This document shows positions 46,068-56,128 of a DNA stretch of 64,000 bases, piece after piece. The stretch is from Ferrovibrio sp. Its GTDB lineage: Bacteria > Pseudomonadota > Alphaproteobacteria > Ferrovibrionales > Ferrovibrionaceae. The position numbers were made by a program, and so were the translations under genes. The notes beneath the pieces were generated by a model. It did no database searches. It was not told where the DNA came from and saw nothing but the letters and a program-made list of their open reading frames with translations. The stretch is taken from assembly GCF_017994015.1 (NCBI RefSeq), contig NZ_JAGOLP010000012.1:1-64000 (forward strand). Reading direction: 5' to 3'. Every line of letters starts with the position of its first letter. Positions within the stretch are counted from its first letter, which is position 1.

Positions 46068-46738
46068 TACAGGCCGAGCAAAGCCGGCACCTCGGCCAGC
46101 GAGCGCAGTTCATGATCCGGCGGGCAGGGCAGGCCTTCGGCCGGCTGGCCGGCACGATTGATCCATAATACGCGGAAGCCGGCGAGCTTGGCGCCATGGG
46201 CATCCCAGCCATTCGAGGAATGGAATGCCACTTCCTCGGGGCGCAGGCCCAGACTGTCAGTCACCAGCCGGTAGACGCGTGGATCGGGCTTGTAAATGCC
46301 GGCCTGTTCCACCGACAACACACAATCCAGCAGGTCGGTTATGCCAGCGCTGGCGCAGGCGGCCTGCAACATGGCCGGTGAGCCATTTGACAGAATCCCC
46401 GTGGTCAGCCCGCCAGCTTTCAGCCGACGCAGCAGATCCGGTGCTTCCGGATAGGCTTCCAGATGCAGATAAAGCTGCATCAGGCGGTCGCGCAGCCCGT
46501 CGCGGTTGGCAACACCATGGGCGGCCATGGCAAAATCCAGCGCCGCGCCGGTCACCTGCCAGAAATCAGCATGCTGGCCCATCAGGCTGCGCAGCCAGGT
46601 GTAGCTGAGCTGCTTGCTGCGCCAGCTATCGGAGAAAGATGCCCAGCCGGGGCCAATTTCGGCACTGAGCCTGCGCGCGGCGGCATTCACATCGAACAGG
46701 GTGCCATAAGCATCAAAGATGCAGGCCCGGATCGCCAT
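46067..46738 (-). CDS. Haloacid dehalogenase type II
   Basis: The 223-residue product is of the (S)-2-haloacid dehalogenase group. It has D9 in IFDAYGTLFDV, SNGSP, YKPDPRVYRL, and the SSNGWDAHGAKLAG ending that marks this subfamily. It should remove halide from 2-haloacids, though many members act on other substrates. ATG 46738 precedes the core. It sits between the transglycosylase gene and ggt on the same strand. Confidence 0.87.
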   Translation of the reverse strand: MAIRACIFDAYGTLFDVNAAARRLSAEIGPGWASFSDSWRSKQLSYTWLRSLMGQHADFWQVTGAALDFAMAAHGVANRDGLRDRLMQLYLHLEAYPEAPDLLRRLKAGGLTTGILSNGSPAMLQAACASAGITDLLDCVLSVEQAGIYKPDPRVYRLVTDSLGLRPEEVAFHSSNGWDAHGAKLAGFRVLWINRAGQPAEGLPCPPDHELRSLAEVPALLGL

Positions 46739-46742
46739 CGGT

Positions 46743-48974
46743 TCAGCAGCTTGTGCTGGCGCAAGCCTTGCGCGGCATGCCACGCAGATCGGCTTGCAGG
46801 CGGTCGGCCGTGGGCGAGGCGCCTTTCAGCAGGGCGCGGTAGACCTGGGCTGATTCCAGCACGCGCTGCACATAATTGCGCGTTTCGGAAAACGGGATCA
46901 GCTCGATCCAGTCCACAGCATCAACGCTTTCATAACGCGGATCGCCCCAATCCTTGATCCATTTGCGTGCCCGCGCTTCGCCGGCATTGTAGCTGGCCAG
47001 GGCCAGGATGTAATTGTGGTCCCAGTTGCGCAGCAGGCCATCCAGGTAATGGCTGCCCAGGCGCACATTGTAATGCGCGTCATCGGTCAGCTTGGCCGGG
47101 GAATAGGCCTGCTTCACTTCCTTCGCCACGCCCTTGGCGGTGGCCGGCATCAGTTGCATCAGGCCGCGCGCCCCCACTGGCGAAACGGCATATTGATTAA
47201 ATTCGCTTTCCTGCCGCGCCACGGCCAGCACCAGGGCGGTTTCCGGCGTATTGGTCTGCGCCATCGGCTCCACCAGCGGGAAAGCTTCACGCACCAGGCT
47301 GATACCAGCGTAGCGCGCTGAGCGTTTGGTGGCGGCCACGGCAAGATCGACCCGGTTCAGCATGCGCGCCAGCCGGGCGGCAAGCTGGTGATCGGCCGGG
47401 GTTTCAGCGGTGTGGGCCAGCCGCAGGATGAACGGCCTCAGCCGGGCTTCCTGGCCCAGTTCCATCAGGATTTTGGCGGCGCGCACCACTTCGCGCTTGT
47501 CGAACGCGGCAATGGCAGCCGCGCTCGGCTCGGTTTCTTCAGGCAATTGCAGCCGCGCGTTCGGATCAAGCGCAAAGGCGGCAAGCTGGCCATAGAAGCT
47601 GGTGGAATGCCTGGCGGCCTGGGCATACCACAGCTTGGCCTGGGGCTTGTCGTCCAGCACTTCGTGACTGCGGCCGAGCCAGTAGCCGGCCCGCGCCTGG
47701 CTCACCGGGGTGCGCACATTGGCCTGCAAGGCAGTGAAGTGTTTCAGCGCAATCCTGGGCTCCTGCAACAGCCGCAGGGCGATCCAGCCGGCCAGCCATT
47801 CGGCTTCGGCGAAGCTGGAACCGCCGCTCAGCCCATGATTGGCGGCCAGCCGGTAGGCTTCCGAGATGCGGCCCTCGATCATTGCCTTGCGGGCGCGGTA
47901 ATGCCGCTCAACCCACCATTTTTCGGCCCGGCCAAGTTCGTCAGGTGCGTTGTAGAGCAGGCTTTCAACGATATCGTCCTTGCCCTCGCGGCGATTCCAG
48001 CGCATGCGGTCATAGCTCAGGCCGCCATCCTCACGCAGATGCTGCGGCAGGCCAGCGGCAAGGCGCTCGGCGCCCGGGCTGCGCAAAGCCAGCGCCAGCC
48101 GTGCCTCGCCCAGCATACGGGTTTCGGCATCCACGCGCGGCAGCATGCGGCGGGCGGCATCATATTGGCCGTCCCAGAGCAGGCGGTCGAGCCGCAGTGC
48201 ATTCTCGGCCGAGGTCAGCCGGCTGCCGAATTCACGCCACATCTCGTTTTCATCGCGTAAAGCCAGATTGCCTTCGGTCCAGGCCTTGCGCACCGCTGCC
48301 AAGGCTTCGGTGCCACGGCCCTGGCGGTCATAGGCTTCGGCCAGCCGCAGCCAGCCCAGGCCGCTTTCGGGCGGTCGGGCGGCATACCACTGGATAATGC
48401 GGGCATCGCCCACGGCTTCGGTGATGACCTCATCAGCGCGGCGCAACAAAGCCTCGCGTGCCGGCCAGTCAGGCGATTTCTCGATGAATTCGGCAATCGC
48501 TTCAAACGGCGCGCCGGAATTGGGGGTTTGCAGCCACAGCCAATGCACCAGCCGGCCCACCAGCGGCTCACGGGCGCGGGCGGCAAGTTCACGCGCCTTG
48601 TCAAAACGCCCGGCAGCAGCTTCGCGCATCGCCTCGCGGCCCAGCGCCTGGTCATTCTGGCTCAGCAGGATGGCCGGCGCCAAGGCCAGTGCCGGGGCCA
48701 CAGCCGTGGCGGCTTTTTTTGCGGTTTCGCCGGCAGGCTTTTTGGCTGGCGCTTTGGCCGCTGCCTTTTTGCCCGGCGCGGCGGGCTTGGCGGTGGCCGG
48801 CTTCGGCACCGGTTTTGGCACGCTGGCAGTGGCTGGCTTGGGCTTTGCCTTACTGGCGGCCGGGATCGTGGCGGCATGCGCCTCGGCTGCCAGAACCGGG
48901 CGATGAGCAACAGCCACAGCGCCCGCAGCAAGCAGGGCGATCAGCAGCAGAGAACGGTTCAATCGACTAAGCAT
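46743..48974 (-). CDS. Soluble lytic murein transglycosylase (Slt-type)
   Basis: The enzyme cleaves peptidoglycan glycan strands in the periplasm. The 743-residue product has a signal peptide (about 1-30), a Lys/Pro/Ala-rich basic stretch (42-90), a long alpha-helical superhelix region, and a C-terminal SLT domain. The catalytic glutamate is E589 in ARQESEFNQYAV, followed by GARGLMQLMPATAKG and the LASYNAG motif. ATG 48974 begins the signal peptide. The 4-base gap to the dehalogenase gene suggests one transcript. Confidence 0.92.
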   Translation of the reverse strand: MLSRLNRSLLLIALLAAGAVAVAHRPVLAAEAHAATIPAASKAKPKPATASVPKPVPKPATAKPAAPGKKAAAKAPAKKPAGETAKKAATAVAPALALAPAILLSQNDQALGREAMREAAAGRFDKARELAARAREPLVGRLVHWLWLQTPNSGAPFEAIAEFIEKSPDWPAREALLRRADEVITEAVGDARIIQWYAARPPESGLGWLRLAEAYDRQGRGTEALAAVRKAWTEGNLALRDENEMWREFGSRLTSAENALRLDRLLWDGQYDAARRMLPRVDAETRMLGEARLALALRSPGAERLAAGLPQHLREDGGLSYDRMRWNRREGKDDIVESLLYNAPDELGRAEKWWVERHYRARKAMIEGRISEAYRLAANHGLSGGSSFAEAEWLAGWIALRLLQEPRIALKHFTALQANVRTPVSQARAGYWLGRSHEVLDDKPQAKLWYAQAARHSTSFYGQLAAFALDPNARLQLPEETEPSAAAIAAFDKREVVRAAKILMELGQEARLRPFILRLAHTAETPADHQLAARLARMLNRVDLAVAATKRSARYAGISLVREAFPLVEPMAQTNTPETALVLAVARQESEFNQYAVSPVGARGLMQLMPATAKGVAKEVKQAYSPAKLTDDAHYNVRLGSHYLDGLLRNWDHNYILALASYNAGEARARKWIKDWGDPRYESVDAVDWIELIPFSETRNYVQRVLESAQVYRALLKGASPTADRLQADLRGMPRKACASTSC

Positions 48975-49041
48975 CTTGAGCAGCCTAACATTTTTGGCCG
49001 CCCAGAGCAAAATCCGATACACGGCGTCGGTGGCAATTATT

Positions 49042-49689
49042 TCAGGGCAGGCGCAGCGCCATTTCGCGCCGCACTTCATCGCCAAGGCGCAGGCCCAGCG
49101 CCAGCATCACCGCACCCGCGGTTGCATCCAGCCAGCGGGCGCAGGTGGCGTAGCTGCGCCGGGCCATCCCAGTGGAAAGCAGCAGAGCGATCAAGCCGTA
49201 CCAGAGCATCGATTGCAGCCCGATCAACCCTAGTATGGCAGTATAAAACCAGGTCGGCGGCTGGGCCGGCAGCGCTACGGCGAAAACGCTGGTCCAGAAC
49301 ACCGCCGATTTCGGATTGCTCAATGTGGTGAGCAAGCCGGCCATGAATGGCTGCTGGCCGAGCCGCCCCAGCGCCGGAGCGCCACCCTGCTGCGCCGGCC
49401 GCCAAGCATTGCGCAGCAGGCGGAAGCCGACGTAAAGCAGGTAAAGCGTGCCGATCAGACGCAAGAGTCGGTAGAAATCCCCGGCCTGTTGCAGCAGCAA
49501 TCCGATACCGGCCAGGCTGAGCGCTACCCAAAGCAGCGAAGCCAGCACCACGCCCGCCATGGCCGTAAGCCCGGCGCGGCGAGAAACGGCGGCGGAAAAG
49601 TGGCTGACCACCACGGTATTCGGCCCCGGCACCATCGCCATCAGGATATGCATGCCGGCAAGGGCAAGCAGGCTGGGCAGTAAATCCAT
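49042..49689 (-). CDS. LysE/RhtB-family amino-acid exporter
   Basis: The 215-residue product has about six hydrophobic segments and the family features: an N-terminal MHILMAMVPGPNTVVVS, and a middle TLSNPKSAVFW motif. Such proteins export amino acids such as threonine, homoserine or lysine; the substrate is unknown. ATG 49689 is preferred over the longer frame. It is divergent from dapA. Confidence 0.88.
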   Translation of the reverse strand: MDLLPSLLALAGMHILMAMVPGPNTVVVSHFSAAVSRRAGLTAMAGVVLASLLWVALSLAGIGLLLQQAGDFYRLLRLIGTLYLLYVGFRLLRNAWRPAQQGGAPALGRLGQQPFMAGLLTTLSNPKSAVFWTSVFAVALPAQPPTWFYTAILGLIGLQSMLWYGLIALLLSTGMARRSYATCARWLDATAGAVMLALGLRLGDEVRREMALRLP

Positions 49690-49829
49690 GGCCGACTCCG
49701 AAATATGTTGGGGGCTGCCCTTAGTATCAGCCGGCCGCCATGTGCGGCGCAACATCGGCGCTGGTGGCTTGCCGTTCCCGGCTGCGCCCTCTATGGTGCC
49801 GGAAACTATGGAATCTTGAGGACACGCTC

Positions 49830-50726
49830 ATGTTCAAGGGCTCTTTTGTTGCGCTGATCACCCCGTTCAAGAACGGCAAGGTGGATGAGCGCGCCTTCGG
49901 CGATCTGGTGGAATGGCAGATTGCGGAAGGTACCCATGGCCTGGTGCCGTGCGGCACCACTGGTGAATCGCCCACCCTGAGCCATGACGAGCATAAGCGC
50001 GTGGTGGAATTGTGCATCGAAGTGGCGCGTGGCCGCGTGCCGGTGATGGCTGGCGCGGGCTCGAATTCCACCGCCGAAGCCATTGAACTGACCAAGCATG
50101 CCAAGAAGGCCGGCGCCGATGCCGTGCTGGTGGTGACGCCGTATTACAACAAGCCGAACCAGGCCGGCCTGTTTGCGCATTACAAGGCGCTGCACGATGC
50201 CACCCGCATTCCGATCTTCATCTATAATATACCGCCGCGCTGCGTGATCGACATGAGCGTGGAAACCATGGCGGCCTTGGCCAAGTTGCCGCGTATTGCC
50301 GGCGTGAAGGATGCCACGGGCGATATCCTGCGCCCGCTGCGTATGCGTGCTGCGGCCGGCGAAGCTTTCTGCCAGTTGGATGGCGATGATGCCACCGCGC
50401 TGGCTTTCAATGCTCATGGCGGCGTTGGCTGCATTTCCGTCACCGCCAATATCGCCCCGGGTCCGGTGGCGCAGATGCAGGAAGCCAGCCTGGCCGGCGA
50501 TCATGCCAAGGCGCTGGCGATCATGGAAAAGCTGTTGCCGCTGCATACCACGTTGTTTGTCGAGCCCAATCCGGCGCCGGTGAAATATGCCGCCTCGCTG
50601 CTCGGGATTTGCCAGGCGGATGTGCGGCTGCCTCTGGTTGGGGTCAGCAAGGACACCCAGGCCAAGGTGAAGGCTGCGCTCAAGGCTGCCGGCCTCGCCA
50701 AGCCGCGCAAGACCAAAAAGAAGTAA
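49830..50726 (+). CDS. dapA: 4-hydroxy-tetrahydrodipicolinate synthase
   Basis: DapA condenses pyruvate and aspartate semialdehyde in lysine and diaminopimelate synthesis. The 298-residue product has T43/T44 in [12 protein letters not shown]132 in FIYNIPPR, and the Schiff-base lysine K160 in [10 protein letters not shown] Lys-rich tail ends the protein. ATG 49830 gives the standard [13 protein letters not shown] start. It is 6 bases before smpB, a common alphaproteobacterial pairing. Confidence 0.96.
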   Translation: MFKGSFVALITPFKNGKVDERAFGDLVEWQIAEGTHGLVPCGTTGESPTLSHDEHKRVVELCIEVARGRVPVMAGAGSNSTAEAIELTKHAKKAGADAVLVVTPYYNKPNQAGLFAHYKALHDATRIPIFIYNIPPRCVIDMSVETMAALAKLPRIAGVKDATGDILRPLRMRAAAGEAFCQLDGDDATALAFNAHGGVGCISVTANIAPGPVAQMQEASLAGDHAKALAIMEKLLPLHTTLFVEPNPAPVKYAASLLGICQADVRLPLVGVSKDTQAKVKAALKAAGLAKPRKTKKK

Positions 50727-50732
50727 TCCAGC

Positions 50733-51209
50733 ATGGCAGCCGCAACGCGCGCCGGCCAGTCCAAGACGGTGGCCGACAACCGGCGCGCGCGCTACGATTA
50801 TGCCCTGGACGAGACTTTTGACGCCGGCATTGTGTTGCTCGGCTCGGAGGTCAAAAGCCTGCGCAACGGCCGGGCCAATATTCAGGATTCCTATGCCGAG
50901 GAAAAAAACGGCGAAATCCTGCTGGTGAATGCCTATATCCCGGAATATGCCGGTGCCAACCGCTTCAACCACGAGCCGCGCCGCCCGCGCAAGCTGCTGC
51001 TGAAGAAGAAGGAAATCGGTAAACTTATCGGGAGCCTGAAACGCGGCGGGGTGACGCTGGTGCCGCTCTCCCTATATTTCAACGAGCGTGGTCTGGCCAA
51101 GGTGAAGATCGCCCTGGCGCGCGGCAAAAAGCTGCATGACAAACGCGCGAGCGAAAAAGAGCGCGACTGGAATCGCGAAAAGCAGAGGCTGCTGCGCACC
51201 AGAGACTAA
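50733..51209 (+). CDS. smpB: SsrA-binding protein SmpB
   Basis: SmpB carries tmRNA to stalled ribosomes in trans-translation. The 158-residue product has the [26 protein letters not shown] start in pieces, the [21 protein letters not shown] core, and the basic C-terminal tail ending with [21 protein letters not shown] sequence. Length is normal. The start lies just after dapA; no ssrA (tmRNA) gene is visible nearby. Confidence 0.97.
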   Translation: MAAATRAGQSKTVADNRRARYDYALDETFDAGIVLLGSEVKSLRNGRANIQDSYAEEKNGEILLVNAYIPEYAGANRFNHEPRRPRKLLLKKKEIGKLIGSLKRGGVTLVPLSLYFNERGLAKVKIALARGKKLHDKRASEKERDWNREKQRLLRTRD

Positions 51210-51235
51210 GCGGTGGCGGATGAAAGAGGCGAGCG

Positions 51236-51913
51236 ATGAGCGGTGACGATTACAAGCCGGGCCTGCTCGGCCAGATCAAGGACAAGCTGATCAGCAGCAA
51301 GCAGCAATGGGCCAAGGATGGCCGTTTGCTGACCGGCGAGGCGGCCAGCGCGCCACAAGCCCGCCGCCTGCCGCCCGGCCAGCGTCTGGTGCGGGACTGG
51401 CCGGTGCTCGATCTGGGCGTGCAGCCGAATATCCTGCTCGACAAGTGGCAGCTCAGCGTCGGCGGCCTGGTGGCTAATCCGGTGAAGCTGGGCTGGAATG
51501 ATTTTCTCGACCTGCCGCAAACCGACACGGTTTCCGATATTCACTGTGTCACCGCCTGGTCGCGGTATGACAATCGCTGGGCCGGCGTGCTGGCGCGTGA
51601 TCTGCTCAAGCTGGTGAAGCCGCGCCCGGAAGCCCGCCATGTGGTGTTCCAGAGTTATGACGGCTATGCCACCAATGTGACGCTGGAGCATTTCAGCGCA
51701 CCGGATGTGCTGCTGGCGCATTCCTGGGAAGGCGACCCCTTGAAGCGTGAGCATGGCGGCCCGGTGCGGGTGGTGATGCCGCGCTGGTATTTCTGGAAAT
51801 CGGCGAAATGGGTGAAGCATATCGCCTTTCTGGATCGCGATGCGCCGGGCTATTGGGAAGTGCGCGGCTATCATAATGAAGGCGATCCCTGGAAAGAGGA
51901 CCGCTACGGTTAG
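51236..51913 (+). CDS. Sulfite-oxidase-type molybdopterin oxidoreductase, cytoplasmic form
   Basis: The 225-residue product has the oxidoreductase molybdopterin-binding fold: the Mo-ligand C104 in DIHCVTAWSRYDNRWAGV, and HGGPVRVVMPRWYFWKSAKW. It resembles small sulfite-oxidase-like proteins, related to MsrP/YedY but without a Tat signal peptide. The substrate is unknown. It is 26 bases downstream of smpB and has its own start at ATG 51236. Confidence 0.85.
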   Translation: MSGDDYKPGLLGQIKDKLISSKQQWAKDGRLLTGEAASAPQARRLPPGQRLVRDWPVLDLGVQPNILLDKWQLSVGGLVANPVKLGWNDFLDLPQTDTVSDIHCVTAWSRYDNRWAGVLARDLLKLVKPRPEARHVVFQSYDGYATNVTLEHFSAPDVLLAHSWEGDPLKREHGGPVRVVMPRWYFWKSAKWVKHIAFLDRDAPGYWEVRGYHNEGDPWKEDRYG

Positions 51914-51986
51914 AGCAAAATTAAGCCTTTGCTAACCATGCCAATGGTATCGATTCGAGTCGCTTGCTGTTTATGAGGATGTTCGG

Positions 51987-53384
51987 GTGAGCACCGGCCG
52001 AGAAATCAGACCGCGCCTGTCCGGACGCATGATGCCGCTTGTGCTGCTCTGGCTGGCGGCTTGCGGCCAGCAGGCGCCAGCGCCGGTCAGTTTTCATCAT
52101 CGCACCGAGCCAACGATGGAGGCGGCGCAGCCTGCCGGCCAATCCATCATGCAGCAGGCAGCCCAGCAACAGGCAGCCATGCCGGCCCAGGCGGTGCAAC
52201 AGGCACCCGAGCCGCATGGCGGCGATATCGTGGTGCAGCGCGGCGACACGCTTTATGGCTTGGCGCGGCAGCATAATCTGCCGCCGCGCGCCCTGATCGA
52301 CGCCAACAATCTGCAAGCGCCCTATATCCTGCAACCCGGCCAGCGCCTGCGCCTGCCGGGCGAACGGCTGCATATGGTGCAGCGCGGAGAAACGCTTTAC
52401 GCCATCTCACGCGCCTATGGCGTGGACGTTTACAGCATGGCCAGTGCCAATCAGTTGCAGGCGCCCTATGCCATCGCCATCGGCCAGGCTTTGCGTGTGC
52501 CTGGCAGCAGCGGCGCTGTGGCGGTGGCTGCCGCCAGCCCGGTTGAGCCGGCCGCGACCGCCCCAGCGACACGCCAGGCCAGTGCCTTTCCGGTTTCACC
52601 GACCTCGACTATGCCGGCTCCGACGGCGCCGGCCCTTACCGGCACCGGCGTTGCGGTGCAGGAATTGCCGCCGCCCGGCACCTCCGGCCCAGTGCCGGCC
52701 CCTGCCGTGGCACCAGCACCAGCAGCAATGCCAGCCCCGCCACCTGCCAAGCCGGCGCCGTTGCCGGAGGTGAGCATTCCGGCCTCGCCGGCTCAAGCTG
52801 CGCAGATTGAGCCACAGCCCGCGATGCAGCCTGAGCCACAGGTGGCCGCCGCGCCGCCAGTTCCTGTACCAGCCCCGACACCAACGCCGGTGGCTGCGCC
52901 GGCAGCACCGCCTGCCATTGCCAAGCCGCAGGTGGATGAGGAGCCGCCGCCGCGCTCAGGCCGCACTTTTGCCTGGCCGGTGCGGGGCCGCATCCTGTCC
53001 ACTTTTGGCCCCAAGCCGGATGGCCTGCATAACGATGGCATCAATATCGCCGCGCGTAATGGCGCACCGGTGATTGCCGCCGAAAATGGCGTGGTGGTTT
53101 ACGCGGGCAGTGAATTGCGCGGCTTTGGCAATCTGCTGCTGGTGCGCCATGCCGATGGCTGGATCACGGCCTATGCGCATCTGGATCGTGTGCTGGTGCA
53201 GAAGGGCCAGCAGGTGAAGCGTGGCCAGGCCATTGCCACTGTGGGCAGCAGTGGCGCGGTTGACCAGCCGCAGCTGCATTTTGAAATCCGCCGCGGCACC
53301 CAGGCGGTCGACCCGGCAAAATTCCTCACCGTGGCGATGCTGGAGCTGTTTCAGCCCGCCACAACCGAGGTGATGGCGGGCTGA
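51987..53384 (+). CDS. LysM/LytM lipoprotein with a degenerate M23 domain (NlpD/DipM-like)
   Basis: The 465-residue product has a lipoprotein signal (LAAC, Cys at 26), two LysM peptidoglycan-binding domains (81-124 and 129-172), a long Pro/Ala/Gln-rich linker (about 173-325) and a LytM/M23 domain (about 330-455). In that domain the metal-binding His and Asp of the usual H-x-G-[IV]-D are replaced (NDGIN), and the HLHFEIR His becomes Gln (QLHFEIR). It therefore looks like a non-catalytic amidase activator, as NlpD, EnvC and DipM are. ATG 52029 is an alternative start closer to the lipobox. Confidence 0.88.
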   Translation: MSTGREIRPRLSGRMMPLVLLWLAACGQQAPAPVSFHHRTEPTMEAAQPAGQSIMQQAAQQQAAMPAQAVQQAPEPHGGDIVVQRGDTLYGLARQHNLPPRALIDANNLQAPYILQPGQRLRLPGERLHMVQRGETLYAISRAYGVDVYSMASANQLQAPYAIAIGQALRVPGSSGAVAVAAASPVEPAATAPATRQASAFPVSPTSTMPAPTAPALTGTGVAVQELPPPGTSGPVPAPAVAPAPAAMPAPPPAKPAPLPEVSIPASPAQAAQIEPQPAMQPEPQVAAAPPVPVPAPTPTPVAAPAAPPAIAKPQVDEEPPPRSGRTFAWPVRGRILSTFGPKPDGLHNDGINIAARNGAPVIAAENGVVVYAGSELRGFGNLLLVRHADGWITAYAHLDRVLVQKGQQVKRGQAIATVGSSGAVDQPQLHFEIRRGTQAVDPAKFLTVAMLELFQPATTEVMAG

Positions 53385-53391
53385 TTAAGGC

Positions 53392-54375
53392 TTAACTAAG
53401 TGGCTTCTGTGTCAGCCTCACACCAAGGCGACCGGCCAGATCCTGGATGAACTGCCAGGCGACGCGGCCCGAGCGCGAGCCGCGTGTCATTGACCATTCG
53501 ACGGCTTCGGCGCGCAGTTTTTCCGGTTCGATCTTGAGGTCGTAGGCGGCGACATAGGCATCCAGCATGGCGAAATAATCATCCTGACTACAGGAATGGA
53601 AGCCAAGCCAGAGGCCAAAACGATCCGAGAGCGAGACTTTTTCTTCCACCGCCTCGCCGGGATTGATCGCGGTCGAACGCTCATTATCCACCATGTCGCG
53701 CGGCAGCAGGTGGCGGCGGTTCGAGGTGGCGTAGAAGATCACATTTTCCGGCCGCCCTTCGATGCCGCCTTCCAGCACCGCCTTGAGCGATTTGTAATGC
53801 TGATCCTCGGCATCAAAGGAAAGATCGTCGCAGAACAGGATGTAGCGCCGCTGCGAGTCGCGCAGCTGCTTGAGCAGTTCGGGCAGGGTGGGGATATCCT
53901 CGCGGTGGATTTCGACCAGCGCCATGGCGCCCGGCTTGTCGGCATTCACGGCACCCAAAGCCGCCTTCACCAGCGAGCTTTTGCCCATGCCGCGCGCGCC
54001 CCAGAGCAGCGCATTATTGGCCGGCAGGCCACGGGCGAAACGCTCGGTGTTATCCAGCAGGATATCGCGCACACGATCAACGCCGCGCAGCAGCTTGATC
54101 GGCACCGCGTTGATCTGCGGCACTGGCTCCAGCCAGCCCGGCAGCGGCAGGGCATGCCACACATAAGCATCGGCGGCCTTGTCATCAAAAACCGGCGCAG
54201 GCGGCGGCGCCAGGCGCTCAAGGGCGGCGGCGATTTGCGCCAGACTGGCGGCAATGGCGGTGGTGGGGTCGGTGGGAAGCTCGACTTTTTTCACGGTTTT
54301 GATCTGCTTTTTTCTCTCGGACGGAGCGCCATATTGCTGAGCCGGCAAGCCCGGCGCAAGCCGTAGCGGAGCCAT
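53392..54375 (-). CDS. DUF815 AAA-type ATPase
   Basis: The 327-residue product has a Walker A motif [14 protein letters not shown] (about 125-138), Walker [11 protein letters not shown], and [15 protein letters not shown] typical of the DUF815 family of predicted ATPases. Its role is unknown; these proteins often sit near cell-envelope genes. GTG 54294 is an alternative start beginning just before the conserved region. It converges with the LysM/LytM gene with a 7-base gap. Confidence 0.85.
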   Translation of the reverse strand: MAPLRLAPGLPAQQYGAPSERKKQIKTVKKVELPTDPTTAIAASLAQIAAALERLAPPPAPVFDDKAADAYVWHALPLPGWLEPVPQINAVPIKLLRGVDRVRDILLDNTERFARGLPANNALLWGARGMGKSSLVKAALGAVNADKPGAMALVEIHREDIPTLPELLKQLRDSQRRYILFCDDLSFDAEDQHYKSLKAVLEGGIEGRPENVIFYATSNRRHLLPRDMVDNERSTAINPGEAVEEKVSLSDRFGLWLGFHSCSQDDYFAMLDAYVAAYDLKIEPEKLRAEAVEWSMTRGSRSGRVAWQFIQDLAGRLGVRLTQKPLS

Positions 54376-54451
54376 GCCGTTTCGGCCATACTCCGGTCCG
54401 AAACGATCCCCCCAGGATATGAATCAGGGCACGAAGCAGGAGGAAAAAAGC

Positions 54452-55885
54452 ATGTACCCGAATACGCAATTGCATATTGGCGGCACCTGGAGCGGCGGTG
54501 CCGCCGGCGCCACCATTCCGGTGCTGAACCCGGCCACCGGCGAAGTGATCGGCACGGTCGCCAAGGCCGAGAAGGCCGATCTGGATCGCGCTCTGGCCGC
54601 CGCCGATAAGGGCTTCCAGGTGTGGAAGAAGGTTTCGGGCTACGACCGCTACAAGATTCTGCGCAAGGCGGCCGATATCATCCGCAGCCGCGCTGATGAA
54701 ATCGGCAAGATCATGACCCTGGAGCAGGGCAAGCCGTTCATCGAAGCCAAGGGTGAAACCGCCCTGGCCGGCGACATTATGGACTGGTTTGCCGAGGAAG
54801 CGCGCCGCACCTATGGCCGCGTGATTCCGCCGCGCGCCGAAGGTGTGTATCAGCTTGTGGTGAAGGAACCGGTGGGTCCGGTGGCGGCATTCACGCCGTG
54901 GAATTTCCCGATCAACCAGGCGGTGCGCAAGGTTTCGGCGGCTTTGGCCGCCGGCTGCTCGATCATCCTGAAGGGCCCGGAAGAAACCCCGGCTGCCTGC
55001 GCTGCTTTGGTGCAAGCCTATCTCGATGCCGGCGTGCCGGAAGGTGTGGTGCAGCTGGTCTACGGCATTCCGTCGGAAATCTCGGAATACCTGATCCCGC
55101 ATCCGGTGATCCGCAAGATCACCTTCACTGGCTCCACCCCGGTGGGCAAGCATCTCTCGATGCTGGCCGGCCAGCATATGAAGCGCATCACCATGGAACT
55201 CGGCGGTCATGCCCCGGCCATCGTGTTTGAAGATGCTGATGTGGATGTGGCGGTGAAGGTGCTGTCGGCCAACAAGTTCCGCAATGCCGGCCAGGTCTGC
55301 GTGTCGCCGACCCGCTTCCTGGTGCATGAAAAGGTTTATGGCCAGTTCGTTGATGGCTTTGTTGCTGCCGCCAAGAAGCTCAAGGTGGGCGACGGCATGG
55401 ACAAGGATACCCGCATGGGTCCGCTGGCCAATGACCGCCGCGTGCAGGCGATGGAGATGTTTGTTGCCGATGCCGTTAGCCGTGGCGCCAAGGTGCAGAC
55501 CGGCGGCAAGCGCATTGGCAATGTCGGCAATTTCTTTGAGCCGACCGTGCTGACCGATGTGCCGCTGGATGCCCGCATCATGAACGAGGAACCGTTTGGC
55601 CCGCTGGCGCCGATCAGCGCCTTCTCGGATTTCGACGCGGTGGTGAGCGAAGCCAACCGGCTGCCCTTTGGTCTGGCAGCCTATGCCTATACCAAGTCGG
55701 CCAAGACGGCGGCGGCTATCGGCTCGGCCTTCGAAAGCGGCATGGTGTCGATCAACCATCACGGCCTGGCACTGCCGGAAGTGCCGTTTGGCGGCATCAA
55801 GGATTCGGGCTATGGCTCGGAAGGCGGTTCGGAAGCCATCGAGTCTTACCTGAACACCAAGTTCATCACCCAGGTTGGCCTCTAA
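54452..55885 (+). CDS. NAD(P)-dependent aldehyde dehydrogenase (succinate-semialdehyde-type)
   Basis: The 477-residue product is an aldehyde dehydrogenase with N151 (TPWNFP), E249 (TMELGGHAP), and nucleophile C283 ([12 protein letters not shown]). The sequence pattern, including [10 protein letters not shown] and the [13 protein letters not shown]-terminus, fits the succinate-semialdehyde dehydrogenase group. Other aldehydes are possible. ATG 54452 has the perfect AGGAGG site (54438-54443) 8 bases upstream. A terminator follows. Confidence 0.9.
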   Translation: MYPNTQLHIGGTWSGGAAGATIPVLNPATGEVIGTVAKAEKADLDRALAAADKGFQVWKKVSGYDRYKILRKAADIIRSRADEIGKIMTLEQGKPFIEAKGETALAGDIMDWFAEEARRTYGRVIPPRAEGVYQLVVKEPVGPVAAFTPWNFPINQAVRKVSAALAAGCSIILKGPEETPAACAALVQAYLDAGVPEGVVQLVYGIPSEISEYLIPHPVIRKITFTGSTPVGKHLSMLAGQHMKRITMELGGHAPAIVFEDADVDVAVKVLSANKFRNAGQVCVSPTRFLVHEKVYGQFVDGFVAAAKKLKVGDGMDKDTRMGPLANDRRVQAMEMFVADAVSRGAKVQTGGKRIGNVGNFFEPTVLTDVPLDARIMNEEPFGPLAPISAFSDFDAVVSEANRLPFGLAAYAYTKSAKTAAAIGSAFESGMVSINHHGLALPEVPFGGIKDSGYGSEGGSEAIESYLNTKFITQVGL

Positions 55886-55905
55886 CTTCCTGGCATATAT
55901 GTGAG

Positions 55906-55930
55906 AAAGGGGGCTGCGGCCCCCTTTTTT
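55906..55930 (+). terminator. Intrinsic terminator of the aldehyde dehydrogenase gene
   Basis: AAAGGGGGC (55906-55914) and GCCCCCTTT (55919-55927) pair through 9 bases with a TGCG loop, running into TTTTTT (55925-55930). It lies 20 bases after the stop codon. Confidence 0.92.
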
Positions 55931-55954
55931 GCGGATAGTTTATTTATAGCTATT

Positions 55955-55966
55955 TTATCTTGATAA
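55955..55966 (+). promoter_or_regulatory. AT-rich upstream region with a TTATC-TT-GATAA repeat before the siderophore receptor
   Basis: TTATC (55955-55959) and GATAA (55962-55966) form a short inverted repeat that includes the GATAA/TTATC elements of Fur-type sites. It lies in a 60-base AT-rich stretch at 55930-55990, the only such region in the 243-base gap. Regulation by iron is expected for this operon but the match is short and unproven. The rest of the gap shows no clear structure. Confidence 0.3.
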
Positions 55967-56128
55967 TTAGTTGCAACAAGATTTCGGGCGCATTACAAGC
56001 TCCGTGTCCGGAGCGGAATCCCCGACCTTTCCGGCGTCACAAACAACCCAGCCAGCCAATACGGCGCCAGCAAGCCGTATCCAGCCAGCCAGGACAGAAC
56101 CATCCGCAGCAGAGCCGGAGGCCTGACC

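Noticed and set aside
41600..46738. A single catabolic operon linking thiolase, dehydratase, gamma-glutamyltransferase and dehalogenase
   Set aside because: The genes share a strand and are close, but their reactions do not form an obvious pathway. Only the thiolase-VOC and dehalogenase-ggt contacts are tight enough to claim coupling.
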